From Ficedula albicollis (taxonomy: Eukaryota > Chordata > Aves > Passeriformes > Muscicapidae): a stretch of DNA of 64,000 bases. Positions 1 through 13,262 of the stretch are shown in pieces. Below the pieces are notes generated by a model. It searched no databases and was not told the DNA's origin. It worked only from the letters and a program-made list of their open reading frames with translations. The translations under genes were made by a program, and so were the position numbers. How positions within the stretch are numbered: position 1 is the first letter of the stretch; every line of letters begins with the position of its first letter. The DNA lies in the NCBI RefSeq assembly GCF_000247815.1, contig NW_004775929.1:283328-347327 (forward strand). Reading direction: 5' to 3'.

Positions 1-3000
1 CCTGGAGTCAGACCCTGCTATCACAGGTGCATTTTCTGGCTGCCTCCTCCTTCTGTGTAAATGAGCACTGGCACCATCCTCCCCCTGGGACAAGCTCACC
101 ACCTCTCCCCTGCAAATGTTATGCAGTGCAAAGGACTCCCCTGCAGCACATGCCATTTCCCCCCTCTGTGCCCAGTCACTTGTGTGAACAGCCTCAGGTT
201 GCCTGTAATTGTCCAAGTGCACATTTTACAACCATCCTGCAATTAATTGCAGCTTAGCATGCAATTAAAGGTCCTTCTGCCAGGTGCTGTAGCATCAGGG
301 CTGTGCTCCATCAGCCAGAGCACGGGCAGAGCAGCCAGGCTTTGGGAGCTCCCTGGCTTCTCACATCCTGCTCACAGCAGATATTTGTTCTCGCAGGCAT
401 TTTCCACCTCAGCGGTGGAGGAGAGATCATGGGCACACATGTGCCACTTGCATAATTCATGCAGCCTTCTCACACGTGGGGTGCTCTTGGTCCTCCTCCC
501 ATCCTGCCCACTGAGTGCAGTCTGATGCAAAACTGCCTGAAAAATCTCCTCTGCAGGAGCACTGCTGGCTGATCAGCAAACTCTGGAAACTACAGCAGGC
601 AGAGCTGGATTCCTAGCATCACCCTGTTGGGGATGTGGCTGTGAGATGAAGGATGGGGAGAGGTTTATTTTCAGTGAGGCATTTTGGGCACCCCTGTGAC
701 CCCATAACCATCCTTCACTTCTCAAGTCTTCACCTGAGCCACAGATCAGGAAACACCTCGGTTGTTTGGGACCTTCCTGCAATTCCTTTTCTCTCAGTCT
801 GCATGCAGCAGATGTGAATTGCTTAAAAAAAACCACACAGTGAGTGGACCAGACAGACAGAAGGTCAGTTTGCTCCTGATCTTACACTGCCTGTGGGTTT
901 CTCACCAGCAGGGCTTTAAAAGCTGCAACATCTGCCCACCATGGGAGCACCCCCTTGTCCAGGAATGCAATGATGATTTGCCAAGCAGAAGTGCATTTCT
1001 GCAGGATTGCAGGAGGGAATTTGTGCAGCACGCTTTGCAAACTGAGGTGACCACTGTGCTTAGCTCAGTGCTGTAACTCTGGCTTGGGCACAGTTCTGGG
1101 TTTCTTTTCTGCTGAAAAATCTAATGAAGCTGCTATGGCTGGATAAGCACACACATACTATATTTATAAAGTCTGAGGCCTCACTATGTTCTGCAGAAAT
1201 AATGATTTCTGGGTTTTAATCTGTTCTACTATACTGTCCTTTGAGGTTGAGGAATAGTCCATTCAGAACTGACAAATCGTCAAATGCAGATGCTTAGAAA
1301 TGGCTGATAATGGATCAATTAAAATGCTGATTGCTAGAAACCAGTCCTAAAAGTGGCTAAAAACAGTTCTGTCTTCAGAAACTTATGCTACTCTTATGAT
1401 GATCAAATCTGGAAATTGTAAAACCAAAACACAAATACTGCCAAACATAGTGATAGTTGTCTTACAAATCTAACATTCTTCACAAGAAAACAACGTCACT
1501 ATTTCAAGAGTAAAAGTTGAAGTTCCAAAACCCTGCCAGAAGTTGTTTGGGTGTTTCAATCTGTTGTCTGAAAAGGGAGAGAGGCTGTTGATCTTTTTGG
1601 CACAGAAACAGTGAATGTAAGCTGATTATTTTGGCTATCCCAAAGTAATCCGTAACTTATTGGTTACATTCAGCAAGACATCTCTGCCAACCACCTTCTC
1701 ATTGGAAATATCTTATGGATTTTGAGCCTGAAAATATTTAAAGACATATGTATTTATAATTACTCCATGAGTTTAAGAGAAGATAGAGAATATTGGACAA
1801 GAAACATTTGTTAAAGGTAATTAAATCCATGTAGGTATGTCCAGCTCAGGGACATGTGAGATATTCCTTCTCCTGAATATCTGCTTCCTCTGCCTGGATC
1901 TGAATACCACATTGTCTTCTAAGGCATTGGGCCAGTGAGTGCTTCTGCCTGTGGTTTTGGAGAGGATATACAGTAAATGAACGTCCAGCACCAAATCATC
2001 AAGAAAATCATCATCAAGTTATTTTTGGTGCTGCATAAAGAAAAATGTAGCTGAAGAAATATTGCTGAGTGTTTTCTGAACTCCAAAGAATTAAAGAAGT
2101 GAGAGTGGTGAAGGACCTCTCTTGCTTGCAATGGACCTGGGGCATATCTGCCATTTCAGGAGCATTCTGCCTCAAATGCTGCTCAGAAACATGAGCCTGC
2201 ATTTGTGTATCTGTGATGTGCTCAAATTTTTGTGATTTCTCAGGCAGCAAGCTGGCTCTTTTCTCATATAATTAGTGTCTTCTCATACCAGTTAAGCTAG
2301 CAGATGGTCACACAGTTTGTACACACAGATTTCCAAATGTTCCTAGTGTTTGACTCTTGTTGATGGCCACAATCAACAGCACCAAACAGAATCCTCTCCA
2401 AATTGTGACAAAGCAAAATGACCATTAAGTTGGTTCAAAGGCAGTTATTCATTTAGGTTTAGTGGAGGGTTCATTATAGTCATTATAGTAATACACATTA
2501 TATTGCATAAATACAAGCATTGTGTGGTAGCTGAATTCTGCAGAAATTCATTCAAAGGAGCAGAAAAAAATCTTCAAGTGAGACATTACACAGAGACTTG
2601 CTCAGCTTGAGGCATGAAATTTGCTGGAGTAACAGGGTGGTGGTGACTACCAGTGTGGCAGCTGTACTTCATAAAGTATTTAACACAAAAAAATGGGAAC
2701 ACACTAAGGGATGCAAGAAATCACCTGTGTCCCAGTCAGGTTTGTCATGTGCAAAAATAGTTGTTTTTGGGAAAAACTGTTTCCTGGATAATTCAGTCAT
2801 TTTGCTCTTTGGAGTTTGAGGTAAACTTATTTCTGTTTCCAAGGCAGATAACTCCATAGTTTTATCTTGGTTTGGGAATGCTGCATATAAAAATACATTT
2901 GATTAGCATGTCAGTGGTTTGTAGGTGAATATATATTACAGCCACTAAATTTTGTTGGATTCATAACACTCTTGACACCCTAATAAAAAAATTCCCTTGT

Positions 3001-3057
3001 GCAGTGTTTTCACTCTAGCTCCCAGTACTTCTCCTTTGGAATCAATAAAAATCAAAA
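1..3057. other. Unique DNA, no gene seen
   Basis: The first 1.1 kb is clearly more GC-rich than the AT-rich sequence that follows. Open frames here are short (about 105 codons at most), overlap on both strands and lack convincing splice signals or protein motifs. I recognise no transposable element. This could be intergenic or intronic; the window does not say which. Confidence 0.6.
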
Positions 3058-3160
3058 GGATTTAAGAACATAAGAAATCTTCCTCTTGATGAGATCCATG
3101 GTCCATTTAGGCTAGAATGCCATTTTCAGAAGTTGCAATATTATTTAGTGAGACCGTATT
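3058..3160 (-). mobile_element. Old CR1/L3-like LINE fragment
   Basis: The block opens with a TTTAAGAACATAAGAAAT stretch followed by a 'ccatggtccatttagg' motif. This resembles the 3' terminus of older reptile and bird CR1 subfamilies, read from the complementary strand. It is short and strongly diverged, so the family is inferred from these two motifs only. Confidence 0.45.
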
Positions 3161-3939
3161 AGTTTGGTTTATTTCTTGATTTTAATGTTAATATACTGCA
3201 GTAATAAATGCCATAGTGTTTCATATATGGTAGAAGACCCAGAAAAATCTTTAAAGAGAGAAGGTAGAATCACTTTTGCTTTCTCACTGGTTATTAATTC
3301 AGTAATTCAGGATTTAAATAAACATGTCTTTTCCATATGTGTCAGAATAGGGAAGTGATTGCTGGAAGTGCAAAGAAGCAAAAAAATAGACAGCAAAATC
3401 GTAGGACAGAAAGTCCAGCTACATTAACTGAGCATCACCTGCAACTGGAAGAAAATTTTATTTCCCTCTTGAAATGCCTGATGAACCTGAAGCATCATTA
3501 TGAACTCCACACACAGTCGAGGTCATGGTGATCCTGAAAGAAAATAAAAGAAATTCTGCAGGGAAAGCGGAGAGATTTTTCGTTTTCATTCCCAAGAGAA
3601 TTCCTTTCTCTTCCCCTTGTTAAAGCATGGCCAAGGAATTTCTCCTTCTGACCTGTGCATGTGTGTGAGGCAGAGCCCAGCTCTGAACTCAGGCCCTGGG
3701 TATGCACACAGGTATTCTGGAATGTCACCTCTGCTGTCACTGCTGCTCCCCTTCCTTCTCTGAATCACAAATGAAAGGATGATGCTGTTGCCTTCGTAGA
3801 TGGTGGATGTCTTCATATTCAATGATATTCACATATTCTTCATATTAAACCTGTCTCCCCCCCCAAAAAAAAATCCAAACTGAGTAGAAACCACATTCTA
3901 AAAAGGACAAGAACAGCGATGGTTTATCAAGAGATTTTG
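3161..3939. other. Unique DNA, no gene seen
   Basis: AT-rich non-repetitive sequence. The small open frames on both strands show no recognisable domain. Confidence 0.55.
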
Positions 3940-3941
3940 AA

Positions 3942-4015
3942 GTTTTTTTTGGTCGTTGTTGTGGTTTTTTTCGTTTGTTTGTTTTTGTTTGTTTGTTTGT
4001 TTGCTTTCTTTTCTT
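3942..4015. repeat. T/G-rich low-complexity tract
   Basis: Runs of T with interspersed G, including a short GTTT microsatellite, directly upstream of a CR1 fragment. Simple-sequence DNA. Confidence 0.8.
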
Positions 4016-4066
4016 AAGAGAAAAGGCAAAGCAGAGTACCAGAGAGAATAATAATTTCCCCAACAG

Positions 4067-4457
4067 TGAATCACAGAATCATGGAATGTTAAGGGTTGGA
4101 ATGGACCTTTAAGATCATCTAGTCCCAAACCTCCTGCCATGGGCAGGGGGTCCTCTCACACATACCTGGACCAAGTTGCTCAGGCCTTTTCCAGCCTTAC
4201 TTTGAGCACTGCCAGGGTTGTAGCACCCACAGCCTCCCCGAGCAACCTGTGCCAGTGTCTCACCACCCTCACATTAAAGAATTTCTTCCTTATATCTAAT
4301 GCAAATTTTCCCTTTTTTGATTTTTACCCATTACTCCTTTTTCTATCAGTACAAACCCTAATGAAGGGTCCCTCTCTTGCTTCCCTATAGATCCCCTTCA
4401 GGTGCTGGGAGTTTGCTATTGGGTTGCCACAAAATCGCCTCTCCAGGCTGGAGAAGT
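4067..4457 (-). mobile_element. CR1 LINE 3' fragment
   Basis: On the plus strand it begins with 'cacagaatcatggaat' and 'gggttggaatggacc' and continues through 'accaccctcacattaaag' to 'ctccaggctggaga'. This is the complement of the 3' end of avian CR1, so the element lies on the minus strand. About 390 bp of 3' sequence remains, with many substitutions. It is 5'-truncated, as is usual for CR1, and cannot code. Confidence 0.9.
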
Positions 4458-7149
4458 GAAGGATAAAATTGCAACCCCTGTAATTTAGCCCCAGTGGAGA
4501 ACACAGAGCACAAGGGCTGCATGAAACTGGTGGTCAGAGCAGGGAGGTTGGTGCAGCTGTGATAATAACACAACCAAGAATTGCAAAGAGAAACTGAAGC
4601 TGCTTTATTTCCTCTGCTTGTCCAAAGCAATTTCCCCCTATGCAAAGGTCTGGTTCTAATAGGTAGCAAGGAGGAATGGTTTCATTAACATGTGATTCTG
4701 TGCTAGATGTGTTGTTTTGCCAAATGCTTCATCTCAGTGAGTCACAGTGAGCAAAGTCTCACTGATTATGTTGTCATATGCTGTGAGAAAAGAGCAGCAC
4801 ACATGGCAGCTGGTGTCTGGCATAATAACCAGAGAGTGAGCAGAAATGCTCAGGGGGCTGCTTAGAGCAGAAATCACCTTTTGTAGGAGCCCATTGTCTC
4901 ATCACTGCATCTTTGGGGAGAGCCAAACAAGGCTGTAGTTACTGCCTTGGTGGAGCTACACCATACTGGGCACACACTTGAGACAAAATTAAATGAAATA
5001 AAAAATCCTCCTCTTGCCACTGATTGCCAGTGACTGAGAAGAAACTGTCTCGTGGTCTTGGTGTTTTCAAACACAATGATTTTAGTTATATTTGTGACCA
5101 GTGCCAGGGGCTGATCCTCCTCCTTCATATTATGTGGTGGACAAGAGTCATCTGTTATCTGAGCTTCAGACAGGGCAAGGATTAATACTTCTGAATTCCA
5201 AGAGAGTAATCATAAAACTGTACAATTGAGTAATGAATAAATGTTAGAACTTTTGCTGTTTTTCCACTCTACATTGCACAGGGAATACTTTTTGTTTTTG
5301 TGATCCAAATTTACTTTGGATCATGTGCTTAGCACATTAACCTTTCAATCAGTCCTCACTCATTATTCCTATCAATAATGAACAAAGCTGGAGTTTTAAG
5401 AAGTCAGAAATGTCTGGCAGACTAGTACTGAGCACTTGAGAAAAACCTGCAATACTTTTTGGACTTCAGTTTGATACTATTTGTTTCACAGTAATTATTA
5501 AGAGATTTTTATATTATTTCAGGCATTATACATGTCATTACTGTCAAGGCAAAGACTGTGAGATGGAAAAATCTGTGCTGCTAAGTTCTCCAGAAGGTCT
5601 TCTGGTGTATTTTATCAGAGCCCATGTTCGTGAGAAAAGAAAAAAAAAAAATTATAAAAAAATAATCTTATGCTTCAGAGTTTCAGGCGAAGTGCAGTCA
5701 TTTACCACAAAGATAATGAAATGGACGATCTGCTGTGCAACATTTCCCAAATTCCAGGGTCTCTCCCTTTCCCTAAGTCATTTATAAATGCCATTTGTAA
5801 AGGGTGATGTACATGTTTGAGCACTCTGCTAAGAACCCTTCCTAAGCTCCCACAGCAGACTGGATCTCACTTTAGTCCCAGTCCAAATGAAAGCTCATTT
5901 TTGTGCCTGAGATTGCCCATCAAGGGAAGTGCCTGCCTTAAATGAGCTGTGGGCTGAACCAGGATGGGGTCATTGCAGGCTGTTGGAGAATTTCAGCTTC
6001 TGGGCAAAAACGAAGTCAGTGTAATCACTTCATAAATTCACAGCTGTACCTAAACAACTCCAAGAACTGTAATAGAAATGTATTCCCAAGGTCACCACAC
6101 CATTTTCTGAGCTCTTCATCTTTTCCTTTAGGAAGTCAAGGGAAAAATGGAGGCACATTTAGTTTTTGCCATAATCCCATTCCAAAGTTTAGCTATATGA
6201 CCCAGCTGGAGCTAATCTCAGCATAAATACGTCTCTTAAGTCTTCGGGATGCCCACTGAAATCAGGTGATCCAACATCAGCTCCCAAATTCCCAAAATAA
6301 TGAAATATATACATTTAAGGAGAATAATGTTATAATAACAAAACAAAAGCATTAATATCCATTAGGTCTATTAAATCATGACAATCTGAGTTAGACATGG
6401 ATTGCAAATTTCCTTTTTGTGACTGAGCAGTGAGAAGCAGGTATGTGCTGCAGGCAGTTCATGCTGGACCAACAGACAATTAAAATGTGTTGGGAAAAAA
6501 ATGTTTTGAAGTAGAATGGAAATAAAGAATTACTGACTTGGCATTTATTGGGAAAAAAAGAAAAAAGAAAGAAGTAGGGGTGACAAAAAGAGGTGAAACC
6601 TAGTATGTTGGTACTAATCTTTATTAGGTTATGCCTGTGAGCAGAAGTTAATGAGGTAGGAAAAAAGTTCAGTGTTTGAGTGCTGTGAGACAGTTGCAAA
6701 CTCTCCAAGCAGATGGGTCATCACTATTAAGATTAAAGTCTTGAACAACCTAACAGCCTTCAAAAGAACACCTCAAAGTTTTCAAGAGATAAAAAAAAAA
6801 AAAAAAATCCCTCAGTATTTGATCCAAGCGGCTTTGGGGTACAGTAATCTTTAAGTAGTGAAACAGAGGCCAGAAGTAATGCAAGGATGCAGCTGAGATT
6901 CTTAGACTTGCTGAATGACAGGGCTCAAAAGAAAAGGACATTTCAAAATAATGTGAGGCATTACTGCTCCAGGATTTCAGAGCAATGTGCCACTCTCTGT
7001 TTCACTTGTAGTGGGAGGAGTATTCCTGCAGGACAAACCCTTGACGCCTACTTAATAATTCCCACATTCCACCCCTGCTGTTTTGCATTAGTTTCAATTT
7101 ATTATACATCATGTTTAAAATTTAGGCACTGCAGATGGCTCTGACAAAG
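4458..7149. other. Unique AT-rich DNA, no gene seen
   Basis: Non-repetitive apart from short A runs (for example 17 A at 6791-6807). No exon, RNA gene or transposon recognised. Confidence 0.55.
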
Positions 7150-7480
7150 GACCTCATCACGTTCATGTTGAATCGATGGCTAATTAATTGACTTAATCTA
7201 CTTGCTTAATTTTGAAAGGTAGGACCTTGAATAAAGATTGACTTCCCCTGCATGGACATTTATATGACTTTGACATTTGCTGTCTGCCTATCTTATTTAA
7301 TAAAAATATGCCCTTCAGATGAAATGCTGAGTCGTTATAACAATAACAATAGCTGTTAAAATTATATCCAGTGCGTTTAATTAGCACTCCTTTCAGTGAG
7401 ACACTTTGAAATAAATTAATATTGCCCCGTACTGGAGAAAGAAATGCAATCATTTTTTTCAAGGTTAATTCATGGAAGGA
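7150..7480. other. Possible conserved non-coding (regulatory) block
   Basis: Non-repetitive block with clustered developmental transcription-factor motifs. ATCGAT (ONECUT-like) lies at 7172-7177 and TAATTAATT at 7181-7189. A MAF-like half site TGCTGAGTC is at 7325-7333, two adjacent AACAAT SOX-type cores at 7339-7350, and another TAATTA at 7378-7383. Such motifs occur by chance in AT-rich DNA, so an enhancer call is inference from clustering alone. Confidence 0.22.
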
Positions 7481-8660
7481 ATTGAGGGCCAGGCCTTGCA
7501 AAGCCCACTTAGGATGTCAGGATTTGGACTCTGTTTCTCTCATAATTGGTTTGACAAGGAAGAGGATGGCAACAAGTTTGATAGTGGGCCAGTGAGTAAA
7601 AGCTAAAATATTTCGGTAAACTGAACTGTTAAATACACTGTAAAATTTCAACATAGAATTTGAAAAATCTCTTAAAGTGTGGAGTCCAATCTCTTGCCAT
7701 GCTGTATAATCTGCTCTAATAGTGTTTCCTTGTGTTACTGAATACAGGGGAATTTCCCACCAGTCTTCCTTTAAAAATTGCTGGCTCTTTGGGAAAAGTT
7801 AACCAATTCCAAGCTTAAATACCATCATAAATGGATTTTCCTTTGTCCTTGTGCAAATATTGGGTAAAATATCGCTCTGAGGTTTGTCTAGAACTTCTCT
7901 TACCTTTTGCCTACTGAGCCACTCATGGAGAACATTTTTTTCTGATTTGATATTTATTCTACATTTTAGGACAATAGAATATTTTATCACCCATTTCCTA
8001 TATCATGTGTTCTAATTCCCTTGGGCATCCTAGCAACATTTTTGCATCCTTTCAGTATGGTCCTTTCCCTAAACCTGCGACCAAGTCTAGTGTTCAGGGG
8101 TTTATTTTCTTTTTTTTTTTTTTCAAATACAAAATTGTTCACAGGCAGATGATGATCAAACCTTTATATTCCACTACTATTTTTCTCCTCAAGTTTTTTA
8201 ATATATATTCTTGCTGTTACAACCCAAATAAATTGCTTTTCATTGACAGGTTTCATTCCATCAGCAATTTCAGTTTTCAAAAGCACAGAGTACTTTCCAT
8301 GTTTCAGGATGTGATGGGTTTCCCAGAGGCTTCAACAACATTCCAAAATCCTGTTGATTATTATTGATTCTGAAGACAAGAGGACTTAATTAAGTTAATC
8401 AAATGAGCAGAAATCCAGTGCCAAGAATAAGAAATTTGGAATCCCAACCTTGAAATTTGGAATAAACAAAATGGTAGTGAAAAATCAAATAAAGCACTTA
8501 AAAGCTTTCAATTTATTTATATTTTTTTTTTTTTTAAAGAAAATTTCATAAAAGCTTTTGTTTATTTGCAGATTGTTCCTCAGTGAGTGTTTCCAAGGCT
8601 CCTGGACATTGAGTTAGGTAGTAATTTTCTATCCATATATTTACAATGAAATGGTGTCTT
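7481..8660. other. Unique DNA, no gene seen
   Basis: AT-rich sequence with two 14-T runs (8110-8123 and 8522-8535). Nothing else recognised. Confidence 0.55.
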
Positions 8661-8740
8661 AGGATCTTACGTACCCAAACATTAAACTCTCCCTGATAGG
8701 ATCTTAGGTACCTAAACGTATGATTAAACTCTCCCTGAAT
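8661..8740 (+). repeat. Two-copy tandem duplication, 37/43 bp
   Basis: Copy one is 8661-8697 and copy two 8698-8740. Both start AGGATCTTA and end ATTAAACTCTCCCTGA. They differ by substitutions and a short insertion in the second copy, so this pair is older than most others in the window. Confidence 0.85.
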
Positions 8741-9690
8741 GGATATAAGTGTTCATAAAATTTCTCTCCAGTTGAAATGCTTTCCAGAACTATTTCACTT
8801 GTTTTATTTAAGGTGTCTGGTATACGGGCATTTTATATTATTGAGGTTTTTGTAGTTTTTTGTGGGTTTTTTGCTTGTGGGGTTTTTTTTGTGTGGTGTT
8901 TTTTTGGTTTTTTTTTGTTTGTTTTTTTAGTTTTCATTTTTAAACAACAGTAATTCATGACAATGTTGCTAAAATGAAAATTGTGAAAGGGTTGTCCAGA
9001 CTTAATGTTTTTCCTGGACTGCAGTCTTCATAACCTCACAGAATCTAGCTTCTGATATTTGTAGAAGTTGAAAATTTTCAACTTTTCTGGTTGAAAACTT
9101 GTGAGAGAATTAGGTCATGAAGAATGTGAAGATCCAGCATCCAGGAATTTCCAAATACCTGAGGCAGATTTTAAAAAAAATCATATTTTTACTACCAGTA
9201 AAATTATAATAGCCCTCTTAGTTATTTTGGATAGACTTTGCCCACTTTAATTCTTCCTCCAGTAGAAGAACTCTTAGCAAGTTCTGAAATAAAAATGTCT
9301 GTTTGTTATTTTGAGGTAACTGTCATGTCTTTTGGTAAAATGGGAGGAAAACTCATTAACTCAGTATTATGGGATTTTTTTAACCCATTATTGTTTACCA
9401 GAGATAATAGAAAGAGGTGTATGTGCAAATAATGCAATATTAGTTCTGCAGACTAAATATGTGCTTAGCTGTGGGAACTATGGGAATTTTTTTGTGCTCT
9501 TAACTTGAACCACTACAAAGATTGAAGAAAACTTGTTGTTCTTTACTGATTTTGCATGTGAGGATAGGAGGAGGGATATCTTTCACCCCCTGAAGAACCA
9601 ACTTTTTAAGTTCCAGATAAGAGGTCTATCAACATTAAACTATGAAGCATAAAAAGTAAACATTTAGAAAGCTATGTAATTAAGATTTTT
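8741..9690. other. Unique DNA with T/G-rich tract and a small palindrome
   Basis: A T/G low-complexity tract covers about 8852-8934. A perfect 20-bp palindrome, AAGTTGAAAATTTTCAACTT, lies at 9065-9084. No gene seen. Confidence 0.55.
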
Positions 9691-9691
9691 T

Positions 9692-9791
9692 TTCCTGGTT
9701 TCCAAATGGCACAGTAATTGCAGGCTTTGGAGTAGGAGAAGTTCCTGGTTTCCAAATGGCACAGTAATTGCAGGCTTTGGAGTAGGAGAAG
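9692..9791 (+). repeat. Two-copy tandem duplication, period 50
   Basis: The unit begins TTCCTGGTTTCCAAATGG and is repeated exactly at 9742. The two 50-bp copies appear identical, so the event is recent or the copies have been homogenised. It abuts a different duplication with period 94. Confidence 0.95.
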
Positions 9792-9794
9792 TAG

Positions 9795-9978
9795 ATTCGA
9801 GAAGTAGATTCAAGAAATAATGAGGACTATACACAAAACACTTACCCAAAGTTATTCCAGTCATGCTCTGCTGTCATTGGACAGGTAAATTCAAGAAGTA
9901 GATTCAAGAAATAATGAGGACTATACACAAAACACTTACCCAAAGTTATTCCAGTCATGCTCTGCTGTCATTGGACAG
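9795..9978 (+). repeat. Two-copy tandem duplication, period 94
   Basis: The unit begins ATTCRAGAAGTAGATTCAAG and ends CATTGGACAG, with copies starting at 9795 and 9889. They are nearly identical. The first copy itself contains a small internal repeat of GAAGTAGATTC. Confidence 0.95.
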
Positions 9979-12235
9979 CAATAGGTTTAGAAGTATTTGA
10001 TGTTGATTCAGAAAATAAAGTGCTTTTCTTAATCTGGTATTTTCTGGTTCCTTTTCTAAAGGGAGAGTCTCTAAGCACTGATTCAATTTTTAGACAGGAT
10101 TATACATAAGATATGAAGACATGGTACACATAAAATCCCTTAATTCTGGGAATTCTTTGAGGAGTGATGGGTATAAGGAGGTATGACAAGGCTATTAGCC
10201 TACCACTTTCTGTTTTTTAATGAAAATATTAGTCCTAAAAGAATCTACTTCATCACTAATTCCTTCATCATAATTAGATAATCCATTATAAATTACTAAC
10301 ATTTCCTACTCAGGAAATAAAAACCTTATTTTTTTCCCAGATGGTCCAAAGGATTTAGGTAAACATCTCCTTTCAAGACATTTCTGGTGTTCATAATGTC
10401 AAAATATCTTTTTTTTTTTTTAAGACTCTTTCTGTCAACTTTGACTTTTATCATCAGACAGCAAACACATCTGTTGAAAACTACAGCAGCACAAACAGAA
10501 ACGACCTTTTCTTCCCAGAGTAGGCTTCCTATTTTTTTTTAGGGGTAGTATTTTCACACACTCTCAGGAAGAAAACCTCTTACTGGATTATAAAGAAACA
10601 CATGGCATTGACCTAATGTTTTCCTCGTTGTAATTAAGGTATTGAGGCCAATGGTAACAGGGCTTGGTCAACACTGAACACTTTAAAAAATCCATTTGAA
10701 GTACAAAACCAAAGTACGTGGGGTTGTTCTAGACTATTCTATTAGATTATTCTATATATTTTCATGTATAATTCAATGGCTTGTGCAGCTGTTTTGTACC
10801 ACAGCAAGTAATAGCCCTAGATATGTGAACAATTACTTTGCTCACATCATCTTACAGCAAAAGGCAGGCTGCACTTAATAACAGATCTTCAGAAAGGTGA
10901 CACTGTGTTAATTAACACCATGGAGAGGATAAAGTGTGGCTGCACAAGGTTGTCAAGTGGTCAGGAAGCAGTTCAGAATTGCTGAAGAAAATCAGAATGC
11001 TTGCTTCATTACAGTTATGGACTGTACTCAAGAGTATAATTAATAAGATTAGTTGGCAAAAAAACATTTTAATAGTAGTTTTCTGTGCTCCCATGGAAGG
11101 ATTCCCTAATTAAAAATGCAGCAGATAGGAACCATGCAGAGCATAGTGTTTTAGTTGTTTTTTTAAAAGATAAACAGGATTAATTATACCATAATTGTAA
11201 CATAATTGATAATTTCATTTTTCCAAGGACAGTTTTTGGATCATATTGATCTATTTAATCATGCAAATGAATAGACAGTAAGTTGGATACTCAACTCAGA
11301 TAATCCATATAAACATTTCTGAGGCAAATAAAACTGAATTAAGCTAAAATATTTTTAGTTATGGAGAAAAAAAGATCAAATCAAGTGATTTTCAAAGCAT
11401 GAAAAAAAAGCTGTTAAAATTCACAATAAAAATAGTCTGTTTCCTACAGAGCTACTCCAGCATTTGTGTCTTATAAATAAATGATCACCAAAGTTTAACA
11501 CATATTTTTCAAAAACTTGGAAACAAAAACAAGGACATTTGTTGTGCAATCATAATCTTTTTTAGAGAGTGGCTAATATTCTGTGGGAAAGGAAATTTTC
11601 TGAAAAATTAAGTGATAAATGATCAGTAAATTTAAAAAATCAACAATTACTAAACTTAAATTAATTTTTGATATGTAAATTTGAAAGAAAATTCTAGTGT
11701 TGGACAGTTTTATCCAGGGTTTTTTCAGGCACAGAAATGTTTTGCAACAGGGGTCTGTTTCCCCCAAACACGAAATGAGTGCAAATCAAACCTGAGTGAC
11801 AACACATGACAGCTCAGACTCACAAGCAGCAGGTGGCAGTAGGTTATTTATTATTTTTACACTGTGTTGCAGTGGATCTGTGTGCTTGTCTATCATTTAC
11901 AGAAATTGCAGGGAGTACGTGCATTAATTAATTAATGAGCATTCTAAGTTCTTTTTCATTGTTTCCCTGTAGCACATGCATCCTGCCTCCTACTCGTAAT
12001 CCAGAGTTTATCAATCTGAAAGTACAAGGGGAGGTGATCTCTCTACCAGTGTTGTACGTCGCCAGAGCAATTTTTCATGACTTTAAAATACCTCTCTGTT
12101 GCTACTTTTTAAAGAGAGATATCTGCATCTCTCTTACGAAGGACTTTTGGAAGTTAAAGGGGTGATATGGGAGATGTACTCTAAGGCCTCAGCATGGCAA
12201 GTCAAGCATTAATGGATTAGAACCATTGTTACAGT
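9979..12235. other. Unique AT-rich DNA, no gene seen
   Basis: Non-repetitive except for homopolymer runs such as 13 T at 10409-10421. A CTCF-like motif near 11.83 kb is listed separately. Confidence 0.55.
11825..11843 (+). promoter_or_regulatory. CTCF-like motif
   Basis: AGCAGCAGGTGGCAGTAGG closely matches the core of the vertebrate CTCF/cohesin recognition sequence (CAGCAGRKGGC-type). A single motif match is weak evidence; occupancy is not shown. Confidence 0.3.
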
Positions 12236-12239
12236 AGAA

Positions 12240-13262
12240 CCACAGGATCCCAGGATGATTTGGGTTGGAAGGGACCCCAAAGCCCACCCATTGCCACCCC
12301 TGCCACGGCAGGGACACCTTCCAGTGTCCCCAGTGTCCAGCCTGGCCTTGGGCACTGCAGGGATCCAGGGGCAGCCACAGCTGCTCTGGGAATTCTATCC
12401 CAGCCCTGCCCACCCTGCCAGGAACAATTCCTGCCCAAAATCCCACCCAGCCCTGCCCTCTGGCACTGGGAGCCATTCCCTGTGTGCTGTCCCTGCAGCC
12501 CCTGGCAATTGTGTCTCTCCGTGTTTCCTCAGCTCCTCCAGGCCCTGCAAGGCCACTCTGAGCTCAGCCCAGAGCTTCTCCTGTGCAGGCTGAGCACTGG
12601 CAGCTGTGCCAGCCCTTCCTCCCAGCAGAGCTGCTCCATCCCTGGACCATCCTGAGCCTCCTCTGGCCTGGCTGCAGCAGCTCCAGCTCCTGCCTGTGCT
12701 GGGGCAGGCTGGGGCAGCTCTGCAGGCGCTCAGGGTCTCACCTGGGGCAGAGGGGCAGGATCCCCCTGCCCTGCTGCCCACACTGGGGCTCAGCCCAGCA
12801 CAGGTCTGGCTTTGGGGTCCCAGCTGTGCCCCACAGCCCCCAGGGCTCCTCCAGGGCTGCTCCACCTGCTCAGCCCCAGCCTGGACCCAGCCCGGGGCTG
12901 CCCTGACCTGGCTAAACCTCCTGGGATCCCCAGGGGCCACTCCTGGCATGTCTGGATGCCATCCCATCACTGTGTGCCCAGTTGCACACTGAGCTCTTTT
13001 CGTGCTGCTGCTTCAGGAAATTTTGGGGAAGTTGATGGATTGCAAACCTGGTGAGGAAGCCTCGATCCCTGTGTGTGTCATGGGTTCAGGTATTAAATCA
13101 CACTGGTCCCAGAACAGACCCCTGAGGGACACCACTGGTCACTCATTCTCCATCAGGGCTCTGACCTGTTGACCCCTATCCTATGGAAGGACCATCCAGC
13201 CACTTTCTTATCCATCTAACACCCCACTCATTAAATCCATCTCTCTCCAGGTAAGAGAAAGG
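12240..13262 (-). mobile_element. CR1 LINE, about 1 kb of 3' region
   Basis: The plus strand starts at a degenerate terminal motif and 'gatttgggttggaaggga' and runs through 'agctcctccaggccctgc', 'ggggtctcacctggggcag'-like sequence and 'agacccctgagggacacc' to 'aaatccatctctctcc'. In that order these are complements of the CR1 3' UTR and the C-terminal half of the ORF2 reverse transcriptase. The copy lies on the minus strand, is 5'-truncated, and has frameshifts and indels, so it is non-functional. The GC-rich open frames on both strands here are by-products of CR1 composition. It is the longest array-free CR1 copy in the window. Confidence 0.9.

Noticed and set aside
12255..12992. Several overlapping GC-rich frames of 98-191 codons on both strands
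   Set aside because: All lie in a degenerate CR1 3' region. Frames on both strands at once reflect high GC, not genes.
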